Assembly: GCA_009739215.1 (NCBI GenBank)
Contig: VSJF01000004.1
Location: 1,364,001-1,428,000, forward strand
Direction: 5' to 3'
Source of the DNA: Floccularia luteovirens
Lineage: Eukaryota; Basidiomycota; Agaricomycetes; Agaricales; Squamanitaceae
DNA: 64,000 nt
In this document: one piece after another, positions 1 to 12,787 of the stretch
Layout: each line of letters opens with the position of its first letter
Position numbering within the stretch: the first letter of the stretch is position 1
Notes under the pieces: model-generated
The model's input: the letters and a program-made list of their open reading frames with translations, nothing else
Databases searched by the model: none
What the model was told of the DNA's origin: nothing
Position numbers and translations under genes: made by a program

Positions 1-76
1 AGGTAGGAGGGGATGGAGGGGGAGATGGAATATACTTGGGAACAGGCTTCCTGTAACTAGGATCTCGTTTTGACAT
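1..76 (-). CDS. N-terminal fragment of unknown protein (runs off window)
   Basis: An ATG at 74-76 on the minus strand opens a frame that stays open to the window edge. The 25 visible residues begin MSKRDPSYRKPVPKY and continue into a proline-rich stretch (PSPPPSPP). This looks like a genuine basic, Pro-rich N terminus, but no family can be named from so little. It would be transcribed away from the Argonaute gene, sharing the 670-base region between them. Confidence 0.45.
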   Translation of the reverse strand, partial: MSKRDPSYRKPVPKYIPSPPPSPPT

Positions 77-746
77 CGATGCGGATGTTATTATGATAAA
101 TAGTACACAGATTAGTACAGTCAGAAATCGGGAAAGGATGGATAGAGGAGAGGAAAGAATGGATAGATTATTGTGCGAAGTCTGATTCGTAAAATTGAAT
201 GAAAGTCGGTCAAAGCGGTAGTGGGGGTATAAAGCAAAGAAGGTAAAAATCCACTGATAATGGACGACAGCAGTCCACATGTACGCCCTGCTGGGAAGTC
301 CTCTTTTCACTGAGCACGGTTATATATGACTGCGACGCCACATGTTTAGGCCATGCGCTAGGGCAAGGTGCTGGGACTGTAATGATATATAAAATGAAAG
401 GTGTGCAGTTGGCGTGGTGTTTTGCAGTACAACAGGCAGGTCCCGTTTCCTTCCTTCAAGTTACATGTCCATATACAGAGAAACATGCATTTTTGGGACG
501 GAAAGCGAGAAAACACTGATGCCATTAGAGTCAAAGCGGCAAGACTGTTGATTGCTACAAAACCGGTGGCTCCAGCGGAAAATGTTGATAACCTGATAAA
601 CCTTGCAGATCGAAACTTCAATTACTGTTCGAATATCTGTCATATGTTAGAAAACTGAGTCATGGTAGTATGTGAAATAACACAGCAGTTGAATGTCCTT
701 GTTCAGTAGTCTGACGCTTACATAATCCCTCCCTTGAACAACAACC
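77..746. other. Intergenic, upstream of Argonaute
   Basis: About 670 bases between two outward-facing gene starts. Short open frames here (for example 401-658 on plus, 358-621 on minus) lack any recognisable protein pattern. A TATA-like tatata lies near 322. No repeat or RNA gene was recognised. Confidence 0.4.
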
Positions 747-3700
747 ATGCAGTCCCGTTCTCCTACAAAAAGTAATTATAGTATAGCTTCACAAGGAGGT
801 CGTGGAAGCTCTCGTGGAACTAATATACAAATTGATACGCCGAGAACAAATGCACATATCACTACGGTGGGCGTCAAACGACCAGGATATGGAACAGTCG
901 GTCGTCCTATACCGATATTCGTTAATTCCTTTGTTACTACAATCCCTGATTGTGTTATTCATCATTACGATGGTCAGTGTATCTCAAAATCTACAATTAA
1001 ATATCTCATAACTGTAATAACTTCTAGTGTGTATGTATAGTGTTACAAGACATTTCTAGGCATTAAAAACTAAATAACCGTGCAGCCATTAAACCTTCAG
1101 ACAACACTTTGCCTGCTACTGTAAATATGAGATTAATTCAAGAACTTCAAGTTGAAGTGGAACCAGAGCTATTCACGCCTCGCGCTGTATATGATGGCCG
1201 TAAGAACATATACGCCATTCGAGAGCTACCGTTTGAAGATGGCTGCCGAGAGGTAAGGACTGTGAACTGTGAATCCACCATGTTTGACGTTTGTACCAGT
1301 TCGAAGTCCAACTTCCGAATAACCCTGCCCAAAAATCTTCAAGAAGTCCGAAAGTTTACAAGGTCTGTTTAACCAAAGTAGCCGAGATAAATCCCGAGCA
1401 AGTATTCTTTTCGTACGACCTGGCTTCTATACCGATTAATTGTGCCTCCAGAGTCCTGAAGCGCTACATCGCTGGGCTGCAGTCCCAGGAGAACACAGTC
1501 CTGACTGCCATCACTGTGAGGCCGGAGATGCTCAAATACAAATGTCATCGTGATTTTAATAATTACCCAGGCTCTCAACGTCGTTGTTCGCATGGAGCCA
1601 TCTATGAATTATCCGTTCAACGTTCGCTCGTTCTTTACAAGTAGTGAAACAAAGGACATTGGAGCAGGAGTCCAACTTTGGCGCGGCTACTTTCAGTCAG
1701 TGAGGCCAGCAATTGGCCGCATGCTCATAAATATCGACATCTCAACCGCGGCCATGTACAAGGGAGGGCCTCTTCTGGGTCTTTGTCTCGAATTTGTGGG
1801 TAAAAATGATCCTAACGTTTTATCTCCCAACCGCGGTTTCCCCGATCGTGAAAGACTTCGCCTGCAGCGCTTCATTTCCGGCATACGTGTTACAACAGCC
1901 CACTTCATTCAGGGTGGTGCAGCCTCAAATGTGGCGCGTGTCGTGAAGAAGTTGAGTTCTGCTGGCGCAAACTCACTTATTTTTACCATGAGGGAAGGAG
2001 GCAAGATGAGCGTGGCCGACTATTTCAAAAGTACGCAAAGCCGCTCACTGAGATATCCAGATGTCATATGTGTGGAGGTTAGAAATCTAGTGCTTCTAAG
2101 TCTGTGTGAGAGTTGATCATAGCAACAGGTTGGGTCGGGAGCTTTAGTCCCACTTGAATTATGTATGGTCCCGCCTGGTCAAATTATGCGCAAGCAGGTA
2201 CCTTCCGAGAAAATAAAGGATGTTCTTGATTTTGCTACCAAAAAGCCTAAGGACCGGCTTGATAGCATCAAGAAAGGGTTACGAGTAAGAAAATAACCGA
2301 CTTACCAACTTCGCTCTAATGAGCCTCCTAGGTTCTCTCTTACGGTAAATCAGAATATGTCCGCCAGTTCGGTATGAATGTGGATCTTGCAGCTGGGCCC
2401 CTCAAAATACAAGCTAGGGTCCTAAAACCCCCCGTTATGAGATACGGCCCTGGCAGCGCCCACCTCACAATTGTTTGTTACGTTTCTGCCTCAAAATGAC
2501 ACGAGGAATGCTAATGATGAATGCTAAGACACCTAATAACGGAAGTTGGAGCATGTTTGTAGTTATCTTCCTTACAGTGAATATCTAACATTAACTCATG
2601 CTATCTAGGGTTGACAAACGATTCTATGTCCCTTGCAAGATCAACCTCTGGGCTATAGTGATTTATGAACATCCAAACCGATTCAACCGAACCTCTGCGG
2701 GTGAATTGATGAAAGGCCTTGTAAGCGAGTGTCAGAAAGTTGGTAGGTGGCTTGCAAGCACACCTTCCTTGGACATCAAACAATCTGTTTTAGGTATTAA
2801 AATCCAAGATACTCCGTACGTAGAGTGGAAGAATGGCTTGGGAAATGTATCGGACCAACTACGCAGTGTGGGGCGTGTCATCTATGAGAAGCACAAGGCA
2901 ACGCCCAACCTCATCGTCGTAGTGTTACCAGAAGGCGGCAATGATATATACACCGCCGTCAAACAGTGAGGCTCAGAAACTCATATATAGGCATGGCCAT
3001 ATGGCTGACTCGCATATTTTTAGCTTTGGCGACGTTACAGTGAGACGACTATCTTATCCTCACCAGGTCTGATAAGATTTAGATTGTCTAGGTAGGGGTT
3101 GCCACCCAATGCATGAAAAGCTCAAAATGTTTCCGGGCTCGGCCTTCCTACTTCGCTAATCTCAGTTTAAAGTATGTTTCTAAGTATAACATATGGTTAT
3201 TGTTTCTTAGTAATCACATGCAGAATCAATGTCAAACTTGGTGGCATAAACACAATTCCAGACATGTCTTCGATGTCTATATTGGCTGATCAAAGAAATC
3301 CGACCATCATCATGGGTGAGTTTCAAAGAATCCGTGGTTGGCTATCATGTTCATAAAATAAAATATATAGGTGCAGACGTTATTCACCCCGCCCCTGGGA
3401 CTGACGGACGACCCTCTTTCACTGCAGTTGTTGCTAATGTTGACCATGGCGCAGCCAAGTATATCGCTGGTGACAACAAAATTCCTACACCATTTCAATA
3501 CGGTTTTTTGTTCCTAATCATATCACTTAGACTGTCGAATTCAAACTTCCCGTAAGGAAATGATTGAAGACTTGCAAGTCATGACTAAGGTATACCATCA
3601 ACTCGATTGCATCCTGGTTGCCTAGCTCAGATCATATTTCTGAAGAACCTTCTGGGCCAATACCGCGAATATCGAATAAAGGTTGAGAAAGCAAAAGTAA

Positions 3701-4792
3701 TAAACCCTTCCAGAATGATTTTCTATCGAGGTCAGCACCAGTTCTCAATTCCGTTGGCTTTATGCTTACTAAGTTTCACTTAGATGGTGTATCGGAAGGA
3801 CAATTCAAAACGGTGCTTGACGAAGGTGATATTATTATAATTATGACCAAAGTGTTTCAATCTGATATATGTGATTGGTAGAACTTCCTCTAATACGAAG
3901 TACTGTCCTTTCGCCTGATAGCCTTATGACATCTTCTAACTGTAGATTTTGCAGAGGCGTGTGAGGAACTGAAAATCAAACCGAAGATTACATTGATAAT
4001 TGTTGGGAAACGTCATCACGTTCGGTTAGATGTTTTTAACTTCGATGAATTTATCGCATCTACTCATAAATCAATAGTTTCTTCCCTCAAGATGAGCGGG
4101 ATGCAGACAAGTCGGGAAATTGCCAGGCTGGGACTGTCGTTGATCGTGAGATATCGCATCCGACAGAATTTGACTTTTATCTCCAAAGCCATGGCGGTAT
4201 ACTGGGCACAAGCCGCCCTGCACATTACTCGGTGAGGAATTATTTCATGCTGTTTTGTGTTGAACTCGTCTGATGTCACCACGTATTGCAGGTTCTTGTT
4301 GATGTAAGCCACTGCCTGATCTCATAGTATTTGAGGATGCAGTCTCATAAATTTGGTTTTACTAGGAAAACAACCTCTCGTAAGATCTTCAGTTCAAGAA
4401 TAATAATTGATGCAAACTATGTGTTTCAGTGCTGATGTGCTTCAATCGCTCTCTTTCACCCTTTGTCATGTCTATGCACGTTCGACACGCTCAGTTTCGA
4501 TTCCGGCTCCAGTTTACTGTAAGTTTGGTACTAATGGTTTTGCATTCACTCCCGAATATTCTTAGATGCCGACATCGTCTGTTCTCGAGCAAGAAATCAT
4601 TACGACCCACAAGGAGGATTTGATTTTTCTGAAGGAGGCAATGTAGAAACGGGCCAAACATCTTCGACGCTCGATATCTACCGTCGTGGATTCAAGGAAC
4701 TGCACAAACTGCAGAGACATCATATGTATTTTTCGGTAAGTCTTCCTGTTTTCGTGGCTTTACAATTCTGAATGAGTTGGTATGATTAGTAA
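747..4792 (+). CDS. AGO: Argonaute (PAZ-PIWI small-RNA effector)
   Basis: Small-RNA-guided effector of RNA silencing, roughly 900 residues from about twenty exons. Order seen: N domain ([18 protein letters not shown]), linker and PAZ ([27 protein letters not shown], then GALVPLELC), Mid ([12 protein letters not shown]) and PIWI ([53 protein letters not shown]). The slicer residues are present: Asp codon at 3376-3378, Asp split across the intron ending at 3783, and His codon at 4223-4225. First introns read 973-1085, 1253-1299, 1398-1451 (a GC-AG intron), 1516-1570 and 2078-2128. The protein ends MYFS: either an intron places TAA at 4790-4792, or read-through reaches TGA at about 4779. The ATG at 747 directly precedes the N domain. 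Family assignment is secure; a few internal junctions are inferred. Confidence 0.93.
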
Positions 4793-5023
4793 AAACCAAA
4801 TCTGTCAATGTCGCAATACGCTCTCCCTAAATCTTGTACTCACTATACTATCACATATGGCCATTGTTATCGCTTTGCTATGTTTACATGATTTGTTGTA
4901 CTCCGGAAACTCTGTATATATTATTCCTGAGCATGTCTTATTACATGGTGTATATCAAATTGTCTCCATGATCGGAGTTATAGTTTTCATCAACGGGAAA
5001 ACTAATGAATCACCAACAAAAGC

Positions 5024-5840
5024 TTATCCTTGTCTTCCATTCGAACGGCCTCGATTCATGTACCATACACCCACGTTGAGGTAAGTGGCATACGTCAGCC
5101 ATGCACAGTATGGCAGGAGGAAATATGTAGCTTTCGCATTGGTAGGGCGGTCAAGTAATTTCTGTGGTATAAATTTCTCAGTTTATATCTTCCTTAACAC
5201 GACTAGCATATAGTACCCACAGTCATGGCAAAGGTTGTTCCAGTCAAGAGCAAACTGTCAATTAATGCAAGCCCAGTCTGTAGCGTACAAATAAGTGACG
5301 GGCGTTTCGATGGTGATTGATTTAACTTTCCTGATGACCACCGAAGAAGATAGGGCTCCAAATACAGTTCAAACCAAGCTGAGCATAGTAGAGTGCGATA
5401 CCAAGCGAAAGATCATTCCTTTGTGATAGGGCTTCAATGTAATGCTAAATTGCATATGCACCATAGCATACCTATTCTCTGGTAGAACAGAATTGTCAAG
5501 AGCTTTGACGGCAACATGAGAAGCGTAACCCATCGCTATATGCGCGTTAATAAGCTTCTAAATGAGATGCGAAACACATGACCGACACAGATATAACAGT
5601 GACCAGACGAAGGGAAACACTTCACGCGATGGACGTCCAGGTGGCGAAATTAAGCCCTGAAATACGTTATAAGACAGAAAGAGGGATGATGGTGGGAGGC
5701 CTTACATGGTACCAGTTACTGTTGACTGGCTTAGAGGCGGGAGTACCGCTCCAGAAGCCCAAGGCAAGGGGAAGGCCGAGTGCGGTAATTGGATTGCGGG
5801 GAACAGCAAGGAGAATGTTGGGCAAGTGGAAGTTAGACAT
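5024..5840 (-). CDS. TSPO/MBR (translocator protein) family membrane protein
   Basis: Small multi-spanning membrane protein of the TspO/peripheral benzodiazepine receptor family, which binds tetrapyrroles and sterols. Six exons (5706-5840, 5587-5656, 5472-5535, 5331-5418, 5221-5277, 5024-5161) join into about 183 residues. Family marks in order: FPFVWSLLYLSMGYASH, GIALYYAQLGLNCIWSPIFF, LLLTGTTFAMT, FLLPYCAWLTYATYLN and a final WYMNRGR. The ORFs in this stretch are all under 100 residues because of the introns. All junctions are canonical except the donor after 5331, which reads CAG|GAAAGT instead of CAG|GTAAGT; the nearby canonical GT (after GAAA) would break the frame. Divergent from HIS4 with 134 bases between starts. 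Confidence 0.85.
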
Positions 5841-5974
5841 GGTTCAAGTTTGAGTTGTGGATTTGGATGAAAAGCTACTTTTATTGCAGTAGTGACATCA
5901 TCATTACATAACGTGGTGTGATGAAATTGATTAGATTTGAGATATTTACTTACCTTTTTAGCTAGCTAGCCTTC

Positions 5975-8612
5975 ATGTCGACTTTCCTTCCGCTGCTTGA
6001 TGAGGAGAACACTGCTCTATCTTCAGCGTTAGGTAGAATTGGCCCGATAATCCGGCCCTTCTCCCCCTCGTTGGTTCAACAAATCCCTGACCGATGTTAT
6101 CTTTTTGTCGAGCATCTTCCTTCTCCACTCAGTCTTGATAACATCACATCTTGGCTAGATGGCGGGGTAGAGAAGCTGATCATACCCCTGTTACCAGTTA
6201 AAGAACTTATTGGTGAAATTCCTTCCAATCGTCTTATATTGCTTTTGGACGTTGCCAATGTCAGTGCGGTTTCCGACACTGTGAGAAACGGTGTTTCCGG
6301 AGTGTTGCTCAAAACACCCGTACTTGATCGAGAGTTGATCTCTTCTGTATCCCAATTTTTCTCGGGTTCGACTATCTACGTCTTATCCACATCGGGCGAA
6401 CCCCCTTCCAACTCTACAAACAGAGAATTATCCAGTATTGGGGCTATTCCAGTTCTTCCTACGTCTCAACTCACACTGGGCACAACGACATCTACCAAGC
6501 TCAATATTGCCGATGCATTCCTTGCCCCCATCATCTCAGACCGCCCTGACGGTCTTATCCCAACTATCGTGTCCTCAGAAACCGGTCATTCCCTTGGCCT
6601 CGTATACTCTTCACCAGATTCTGTGAAAGAGAGCATCCTCACAGGCAAGGGGGTGTATCAGTCAAGAAAGCATGGGATTTGGCGGAAAGGAGAAACCTCT
6701 GGTGCCACACAGGACATAATCAGCATCCGTGTGGACTGTGACACAGATAGCCTGGAGTTCAAAGTTGTGCAGCATGGCGCTGGATTCTGCCATCTGAATC
6801 GGCAGTCTTGTTTTGGAGAAGCTAGTGGGATTTCCGCCCTTGAAAAAACGCTGCTTTCTAGACTAGAATCTGCCCCAGAAGGGTCATATACCCTGCGTCT
6901 TTTCAACGATCCAGAGCTTCTAAGATCAAAGATTATGGAAGAGGCTGACGAGCTTTGCCAAGCAAATTCGAAAGAACACATTGCTTTAGAGGCGGCAGAC
7001 CTACTCTATTTTGCACTCACCAAGTGCATAGCTTCGGGAGTGCGCGTCGCTGACATTGAACGTTCTTTGGATCAAAAAGCTAAGAAGATCACTCGTAGAC
7101 CTGGAAATGCAAAACCACAATGGTTAGAGAAATCTGGTAGTGTACCTCAGAAGACCCCATCCACAGTCATCGCAGAGGACGCACCTATCAGGATGCGGAC
7201 ATCAGATTTGTCTGCCATTACACCAACAGAACGCGCCCAATTATTCAAACGACCTGTATTGAAATATGAAGAAATGATAACAAAAGTCAAGCCCATTGTT
7301 GACGACGTCCGTAAACGTGGTGACAAGGCATTGCTCGAGCTAACAGCCAAATTTGACCATGCTCAGCTTACCTCTCCAGTTCTACTCCCACCATTCTCTC
7401 CCGAAATGATGCAGATTGACGATAAAGTGCGGGAGGCCATTGATGTGGCATACTCTAATATCTATAAATTTCACGAAGCACAGTTTCCGCGCCGGGAGGA
7501 CGTCCTGAATGTCGAAACAATGTCTGGGGTTGTCTGCACCCGTTTCTCGCGATGTATTGATCGTGTGGGGCTGTATGTCCCAGGCGGTACAGCCATTCTA
7601 CCATCAACGGCGCTGATGTTAGGTGTCCCTGCAAAGGTTGCTGGATGCCGCGAAATTGTTATCGCGACCCCTCCTCGTCCTGATGGGAGCATATCTCCTG
7701 AAGTGATGTATGTCGCAAAGCTCGTTGGAGCATCGGCCATTCTGAAGGCTGGCGGCGCTCAGGCAATAGCCGCGATGGCATACGGAACTGAAACTGTCCC
7801 GAAAGTGGACAAAATACTCGGGCCTGGTAACCAATGGGTAACCGTAGCAAAGATGTTAGTGCAGAATGATACGGATGCACTTGTGTCGATTGATATGCCC
7901 GCTGGACCCTCTGAAGTCTTGGTGAGTCTTCCACATAGACATAGAAATATGGAGCTATTCATCTGACTTGTTATATACAAGGTTATTGCTGATCATACCG
8001 CAGACCCAACGTTTGTTGCAGCAGACCTTCTATCACAGGCAGAACATGGCGTTGATTCTCAAGTTGTTTTGATTGCTGTCGACTTAACTGCCGATCAACT
8101 TTCTGCTATTGAAAAGGAGGTTGACGTACAAGCACACGCACTTTCTAGGGTGGATATAGTACGTCAGTCTATCGGCAAGAGCGTGATCGTCAAATGCCAG
8201 GGTATTGAAGAAGCTATTAAATTCTCTAATGATTATGCTCCCGAACATCTGATCCTTCAGGTTGAGCGTGCATCACGGTTGGTTGATTCAATAGACAATG
8301 CAGGAAGTGTCTTTGTTGGTCCTTATACGCCTGAAAGGTATGCTATTACCATGTGTAGACTGGCCCTTCCTGATTAAAGAGTAAACATGTAGTTGTGGAG
8401 ACTATGCGTCCGGGACGAATCACACACTACCAACTAATGGCTATGCCCGCCAATTTAGCGGTGTGAACACTGCTTCCTTCAGGAAGTACATTACGTGTCA
8501 AGAAATCACTGCAGAAGGTCTAAAGAATATTGGGCCATATGTTGCGACATTGGCTGACTGTGAAGGCCTGGAGGCACATGCCAACGCAGTTCGGATACGT
8601 CTTAGGGGGTAG
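5975..8612 (+). CDS. HIS4: Histidine biosynthesis trifunctional protein HIS4
   Basis: Multifunctional enzyme for histidine synthesis steps 2, 3 and 10: phosphoribosyl-ATP pyrophosphohydrolase, phosphoribosyl-AMP cyclohydrolase and histidinol dehydrogenase. Three exons (5975-7921, 7982-8337, 8393-8612) encode about 840 residues. After a roughly 200-residue N-terminal part come the cyclohydrolase ([32 protein letters not shown], about 230-285), the pyrophosphohydrolase ([22 protein letters not shown], about 310-375) and the dehydrogenase ([53 protein letters not shown], and a C-terminal half with NDYAPEHL and [10 protein letters not shown]). Both introns are GT-AG and keep frame. Length and domain order match fungal HIS4. 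Confidence 0.97.
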
Positions 8613-8765
8613 GTCGCTTAGAATAAGCAGTATTACGGATAGAAAACTATGCTCGAGTTAGTCGTAGGTAGAGTTGGTATACGAATGTTTATTATAACAA
8701 CCGTGTGGATGTAAATGATTCTATGAAACCAGGGGAAGGTAAGGTATGGCTGTCGTGGCGTACTA

Positions 8766-10197
8766 TTAATTTGTGCGGTACAAGGCACGTTTTGCGACCT
8801 TGACAATCAAGGGTGTATCGGGGAAGGCAAGAGCTTCAAGGTTTGTGGCATACTAAAGGGATGTGAGTCAACCGGAAGAATAAGATATAATTATCGCTTA
8901 CAGGAGTAGGAACATCAGCACCTGTCACTCGTTCTACTGGTGCATCCAAATAATCGAAAGCTTCACTCTCGATGATCTGCGCACAGATCTCACTGCCCAC
9001 ACCGAAAGCAGGGAAACCACCCTCGACGATCACCAATCTTGAAAATTAATGTGTTGGTGTTAATCAAAAAGTTCCAACCGATACAACATACCTGTTTGTT
9101 TTCTTGACAGATTTGATGATAGTATCAATGTCCAGGGGGCGGATGCTGCGAAGGTTAATAACTTCAGCCTTGATACCCTCCTTTGCTAGAGCATCAGCAG
9201 CTTCGAGACTGTGTGTCACCATCTTGCTGTGTGCTACGAGTGTTACGTCACTGCCTTCACGTTCGACTTTGCACTTCCCGATGGGAATAAGGAAATTGTC
9301 CGACATGGCTTCCGGTGACATAGGGAAGGAGACACCATACAACATCTCGTTTTCCAGGAACACTACAGGGTTCGGATCACGAATCGCAGACTATGAAATA
9401 ATTGGCACTGTTTCACAGGTTAGACAGGTATTGCATACCTTGAGCAAGCCTTTGCAGTCTTCTGCACTCCATGGACTGACAACCTTCAGTCCAGGAACTG
9501 ACCCATACCATGCAGCGTAATCTTGAGAATGCTGTGCAGCAACGCCTGCGGCAGCACCATTGGGACCACGGAACACAACGGGACAAGGGACATTGCCACC
9601 TGACATGTAATAGGTCTTCCCGGCAGAGTTGACAATTTGATCAATTGCTTGCATGGCGAAATTGAACGTCATGAATTCACAACTGTTAAGATGCGTGTTA
9701 ATGAAGTTTACGTTAAGTCCGCGAACTATGGACATACATTGGACGTAGACCTTGCAGTGCAGCACCAACAGCCAAGCCAGCGAAGCCCATTTCCGTGATA
9801 GGTGTGTCCACGACCCGTTTCTCACCGAACTTGTCCATAAGGCCTTTCGTCACCTAGGATAGGATAAAACAACACCAGAGTAAGATTACCGGGAGTTGAA
9901 CTCAACATCGAGGAGTATTACTTTGTAAGCACCATTATAACGTGCAACCTCTTCACCGAGGATGAAGACTTTTTCATCACGGTTCATTTCCTCCTCCATT
10001 GCGAGATTTAGAGCCTCACGAACTGTCATCTAAAGTAAAAGTTAGTACACGAAAGCAAAAATTACGCGAAAAAGTACCGTGTGCTGGTCATTTTCGTGAG
10101 TAGCATAGCTGCGCAGAGACTGGAGACCCCGACGAGAGAGAATGGGTGAGGAGCGAGAGGAGAGGAGGGCACGAGAAAGAGCCAGACGGGCAGCCAT
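8766..10197 (-). CDS. PDB1: Pyruvate dehydrogenase E1 component subunit beta, mitochondrial
   Basis: Beta subunit of the thiamine-diphosphate E1 of the mitochondrial pyruvate dehydrogenase complex. The ATG at 10197 opens a 40-residue, Arg/Ser-rich presequence ([16 protein letters not shown]) typical of mitochondrial import, then [15 protein letters not shown] begins the conserved part. Further marks: [73 protein letters not shown] and [12 protein letters not shown]. First intron 10030-10077; at least four more introns follow, and the last exon ends with TAA at 8766-8768. Shares a 128-base divergent promoter with the neighbouring dehydrogenase gene. Confidence 0.96.
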
Positions 10198-10325
10198 GAA
10201 TATAAATTTAAGGATAAAGAAAAGAGGAAATTGGGGAAATCGAAAAACTTTGACACATTTTGTTTGGGGCCATTTGCATCCCCGGTCCGGTTCGGCACTA
10301 ATAAGTAATCTCTCTCATTCCTCTC

Positions 10326-11299
10326 ATGTCCCCCGGAAGTAAACCCGTAATTCTTATCACAGGTGCCTCAAAGTATTCTTTTATTCTGGCTTTTGTACAC
10401 CTCTACACTCACACACTTGCTATGCATTAGAGGTATAGGCTTAGCGGTCACCCGCATCCTATTGCAGAAATTCAACGCAAATGTTATTGCGATATCGCGT
10501 TCCCGCACTCAAGAACTTGTATCGCTTTCTTGTGATGCTCTTCTAACCGTTCAATGCGACATGTTTGTTATTTTATTTGCCGTACTTCTGATTCCTGACC
10601 AGTCGCAGCGCGGATGAGCATGCTTTCGCAGAAGCTGTTGACGTCGGATTAAAACAGTATCATACTATCGACGGCCTCATTCTCAACGCTGCTACTGTGG
10701 AGCCGATGTGTCGTATTGGAGATGGCACAGCCCTCTCAGAGTGGCGCAAACATTTTGACGTCGGCTTTTTCTCCCTCGTAACTGCCTTGAAACTCACCCT
10801 ACCTTCTCTGCGCAAGAGCCAGCATGGTGGTCGGGTGGTCTTTGTTAGCTCTGGCTCTGCCACTGGGAATTCCGCTGGGTGTGGTGCTTATAATGCTTCA
10901 AAGGCTGCCATGAACTCCCTTTGCAGGTAGCTTCTCTCCTCTGTAAATTAGCCCATCCTGAGTGTCGCGTAGAACATTAGCAGAAGAAGAGCCAGAGATT
11001 ACAGCTGTCGCGTTACGCCCAGGAATGGTGGACACTAAAGTAACGGCAAAGTTTGTTGCCTAGTACCCATAAATTCACCTTCGGTTTAGATGCAAGCCAC
11101 ATTAAGAGAGATTGGTGGCTCTGTTATGCTTGAAAAAGACCTCCAAAGACACATTCGTGCACATGCAGAAGGTACTCTTGTCAAGCCAGAAGATTCTGGG
11201 CACGTCATCGCTGCTTTGTCGGTGAATGCACCCAAAGCACTTAGTGGTCAATTTATCAGTTGGGACTCGGAGGAGTGTAGGGATTTCAGGAGCAAATGA
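10326..11299 (+). CDS. Short-chain dehydrogenase/reductase (SDR)
   Basis: NAD(P)-dependent oxidoreductase of the classical SDR fold, about 250 residues from five exons. The cofactor motif ILITGASRGIG forms across the first intron (its tail at about 10433), LILNAA follows, and the active site reads VVFVSSGSATG with YNASK after it (Ser, Tyr and Lys all present). The loop PGMVDTK suits the family's post-active-site segment. It resembles the yeast YIR035C/sepiapterin-reductase branch, but the substrate cannot be inferred. The start is the only ATG before the TGxxxGxG motif. It is followed 125 bases later, same strand, by a metal-dependent hydrolase. Confidence 0.88.
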
Positions 11300-11423
11300 A
11301 GGGAAATGCTCGAGTCGATTCATTTAAGCTACTGTAGACTTTGTCATCAGGAATTCCTAGGAACCTTGTACAAATCGAAGCATACACCTTTTACTGTCTG
11401 CCACTGTACACACGACTGTAATT

Positions 11424-12654
11424 ATGCGCCGCATCGACGTGCACCACCACATCTTCCCCGCTGAACTCAAGAAAGATGAATCATATCACACTTTTGGATG
11501 GCGTGCGCCATCAGGCCATATTCCTTGGTCGCCAGAAATAAGTCTCCGCCTTATGGAGGCTGCACGGATAGATGTCGCTATTCTCTCTATGCCTGCCTCC
11601 CCACTAGGTAGTATCTCCCCTGCAGACCGTGCATGTGCACGCGCACGCAACGTCGAGCTCTTCCGCATACGAGCAGAATACCCAGGGCGTTTCGGATTCT
11701 ATGCGTGCCTCCCATTTTTGGATGATGTGGAAGGTACGTAATATACAGCGCATATAATCACCTGATTACTTCATGTGATGTGCTCCTATAAAAATCAGGG
11801 GCTCTTGAAGAGATTGCATACGCACTGGATGAACTGCATGCAGATGGCATATCACTCTCGTCCTCATATGGCGACGGCCCACAAACAAGTAAGGTGTCTG
11901 ACCAAATCTATAATGTCCCACCCTCATAATCAATAGCATACATCGGACATGATAGGTATGATTCCATATGGGCTGCGCTGAATGCGCGTGATGCTGTAGT
12001 TTTCCTGCACGGAGCACAAATTCTTCCGTCAACACCCTACCCACACCCCACACTAGGAATTCCAGTTACAGAGGTATAACCATAATTTGTGATTATCACC
12101 TTTTCCGCGGACGGCTCTAATTGTTTGTATCAAGGTTCCCAATGAAACTTTCAAGGCGGCCGCTCATCTTGTTGTAACCGGACGGAAACGAAAGTACCCT
12201 AATGTGCAAATTATCCTCGCCCACCTCGGGGGAAATGCACCGTTTCTCGCTCCTCGAGTCGCAGTTCTTGCAGGTCATATGGGCTGCACGCTAACTCCAG
12301 AGGAAGTGATTGCTGATTTCGCAACATTCTACTATGACACAGCGCTTTCCGCGCATACAATAACGCTATCTGCAATGGATGCTTTAGTCCAATCGGATCG
12401 CATGCTGTTTGGCACAGATTTTCCTGGTAGGCAGCGTCTTCTTCATCCAACCATCTTGTTTCCGCTAGCGAGATGGGGACGTTAACCGATCTGATGGATA
12501 TTTTCTCTGCTCCCTGACAGCTGTCAGCACACAGATGGCAATGTGGTATACGGACAACCTTGAAGAACACTACTCGAACGACCCCGAGAAAATTCAAAAA
12601 ATCATGTGTACAAATGCGTTGAGGCTATTTCCCGGTTTGGAAAACCCTGTGTAG
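11424..12654 (+). CDS. Amidohydrolase-2 family metal-dependent hydrolase/decarboxylase
   Basis: TIM-barrel enzyme of the amidohydrolase-2 group, which includes ACMSD, gamma-resorcylate and 6-methylsalicylate decarboxylases. Exons starting at ATG 11424 give about 330 residues. Metal ligand motifs are in order: DVHHHIFP (HxH) at the N terminus, FLHGAQ mid-protein, ILAHLGG, and MLFGTDFP near the C terminus. Introns separate FLDDVEG from LEEIAYAL, and GTDFP from VSTQMAMWYTDN. The final residues are GLENPV with TAG at 12652-12654. Non-oxidative decarboxylation of a small aromatic acid is a reasonable family-level guess, not something the sequence proves. Confidence 0.85.
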
Positions 12655-12787
12655 CGGACATTGTGGAGGTACTTCAAGTTGCAATGTTTGAGGCTTTTGG
12701 GCGCTGTCAATAAAACTATTACAAGAACTAATCTATGCTACCAATGCAATTCACCAGTATTTCTTTTGTTGACCGTCCTGGAAGAAT

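Noticed and set aside
401..658. 85-codon ORF upstream of Argonaute
   Set aside because: No family pattern, and overlaps equally long ORFs on the other strand.
1402..1449. Extra 16-residue loop in Argonaute ([16 protein letters not shown])
   Set aside because: Explained as part of a GC-AG intron; Argonautes have no insertion at this point.
7659..7934. Long minus-strand ORFs inside HIS4
   Set aside because: Shadow frames of a well-supported plus-strand gene.
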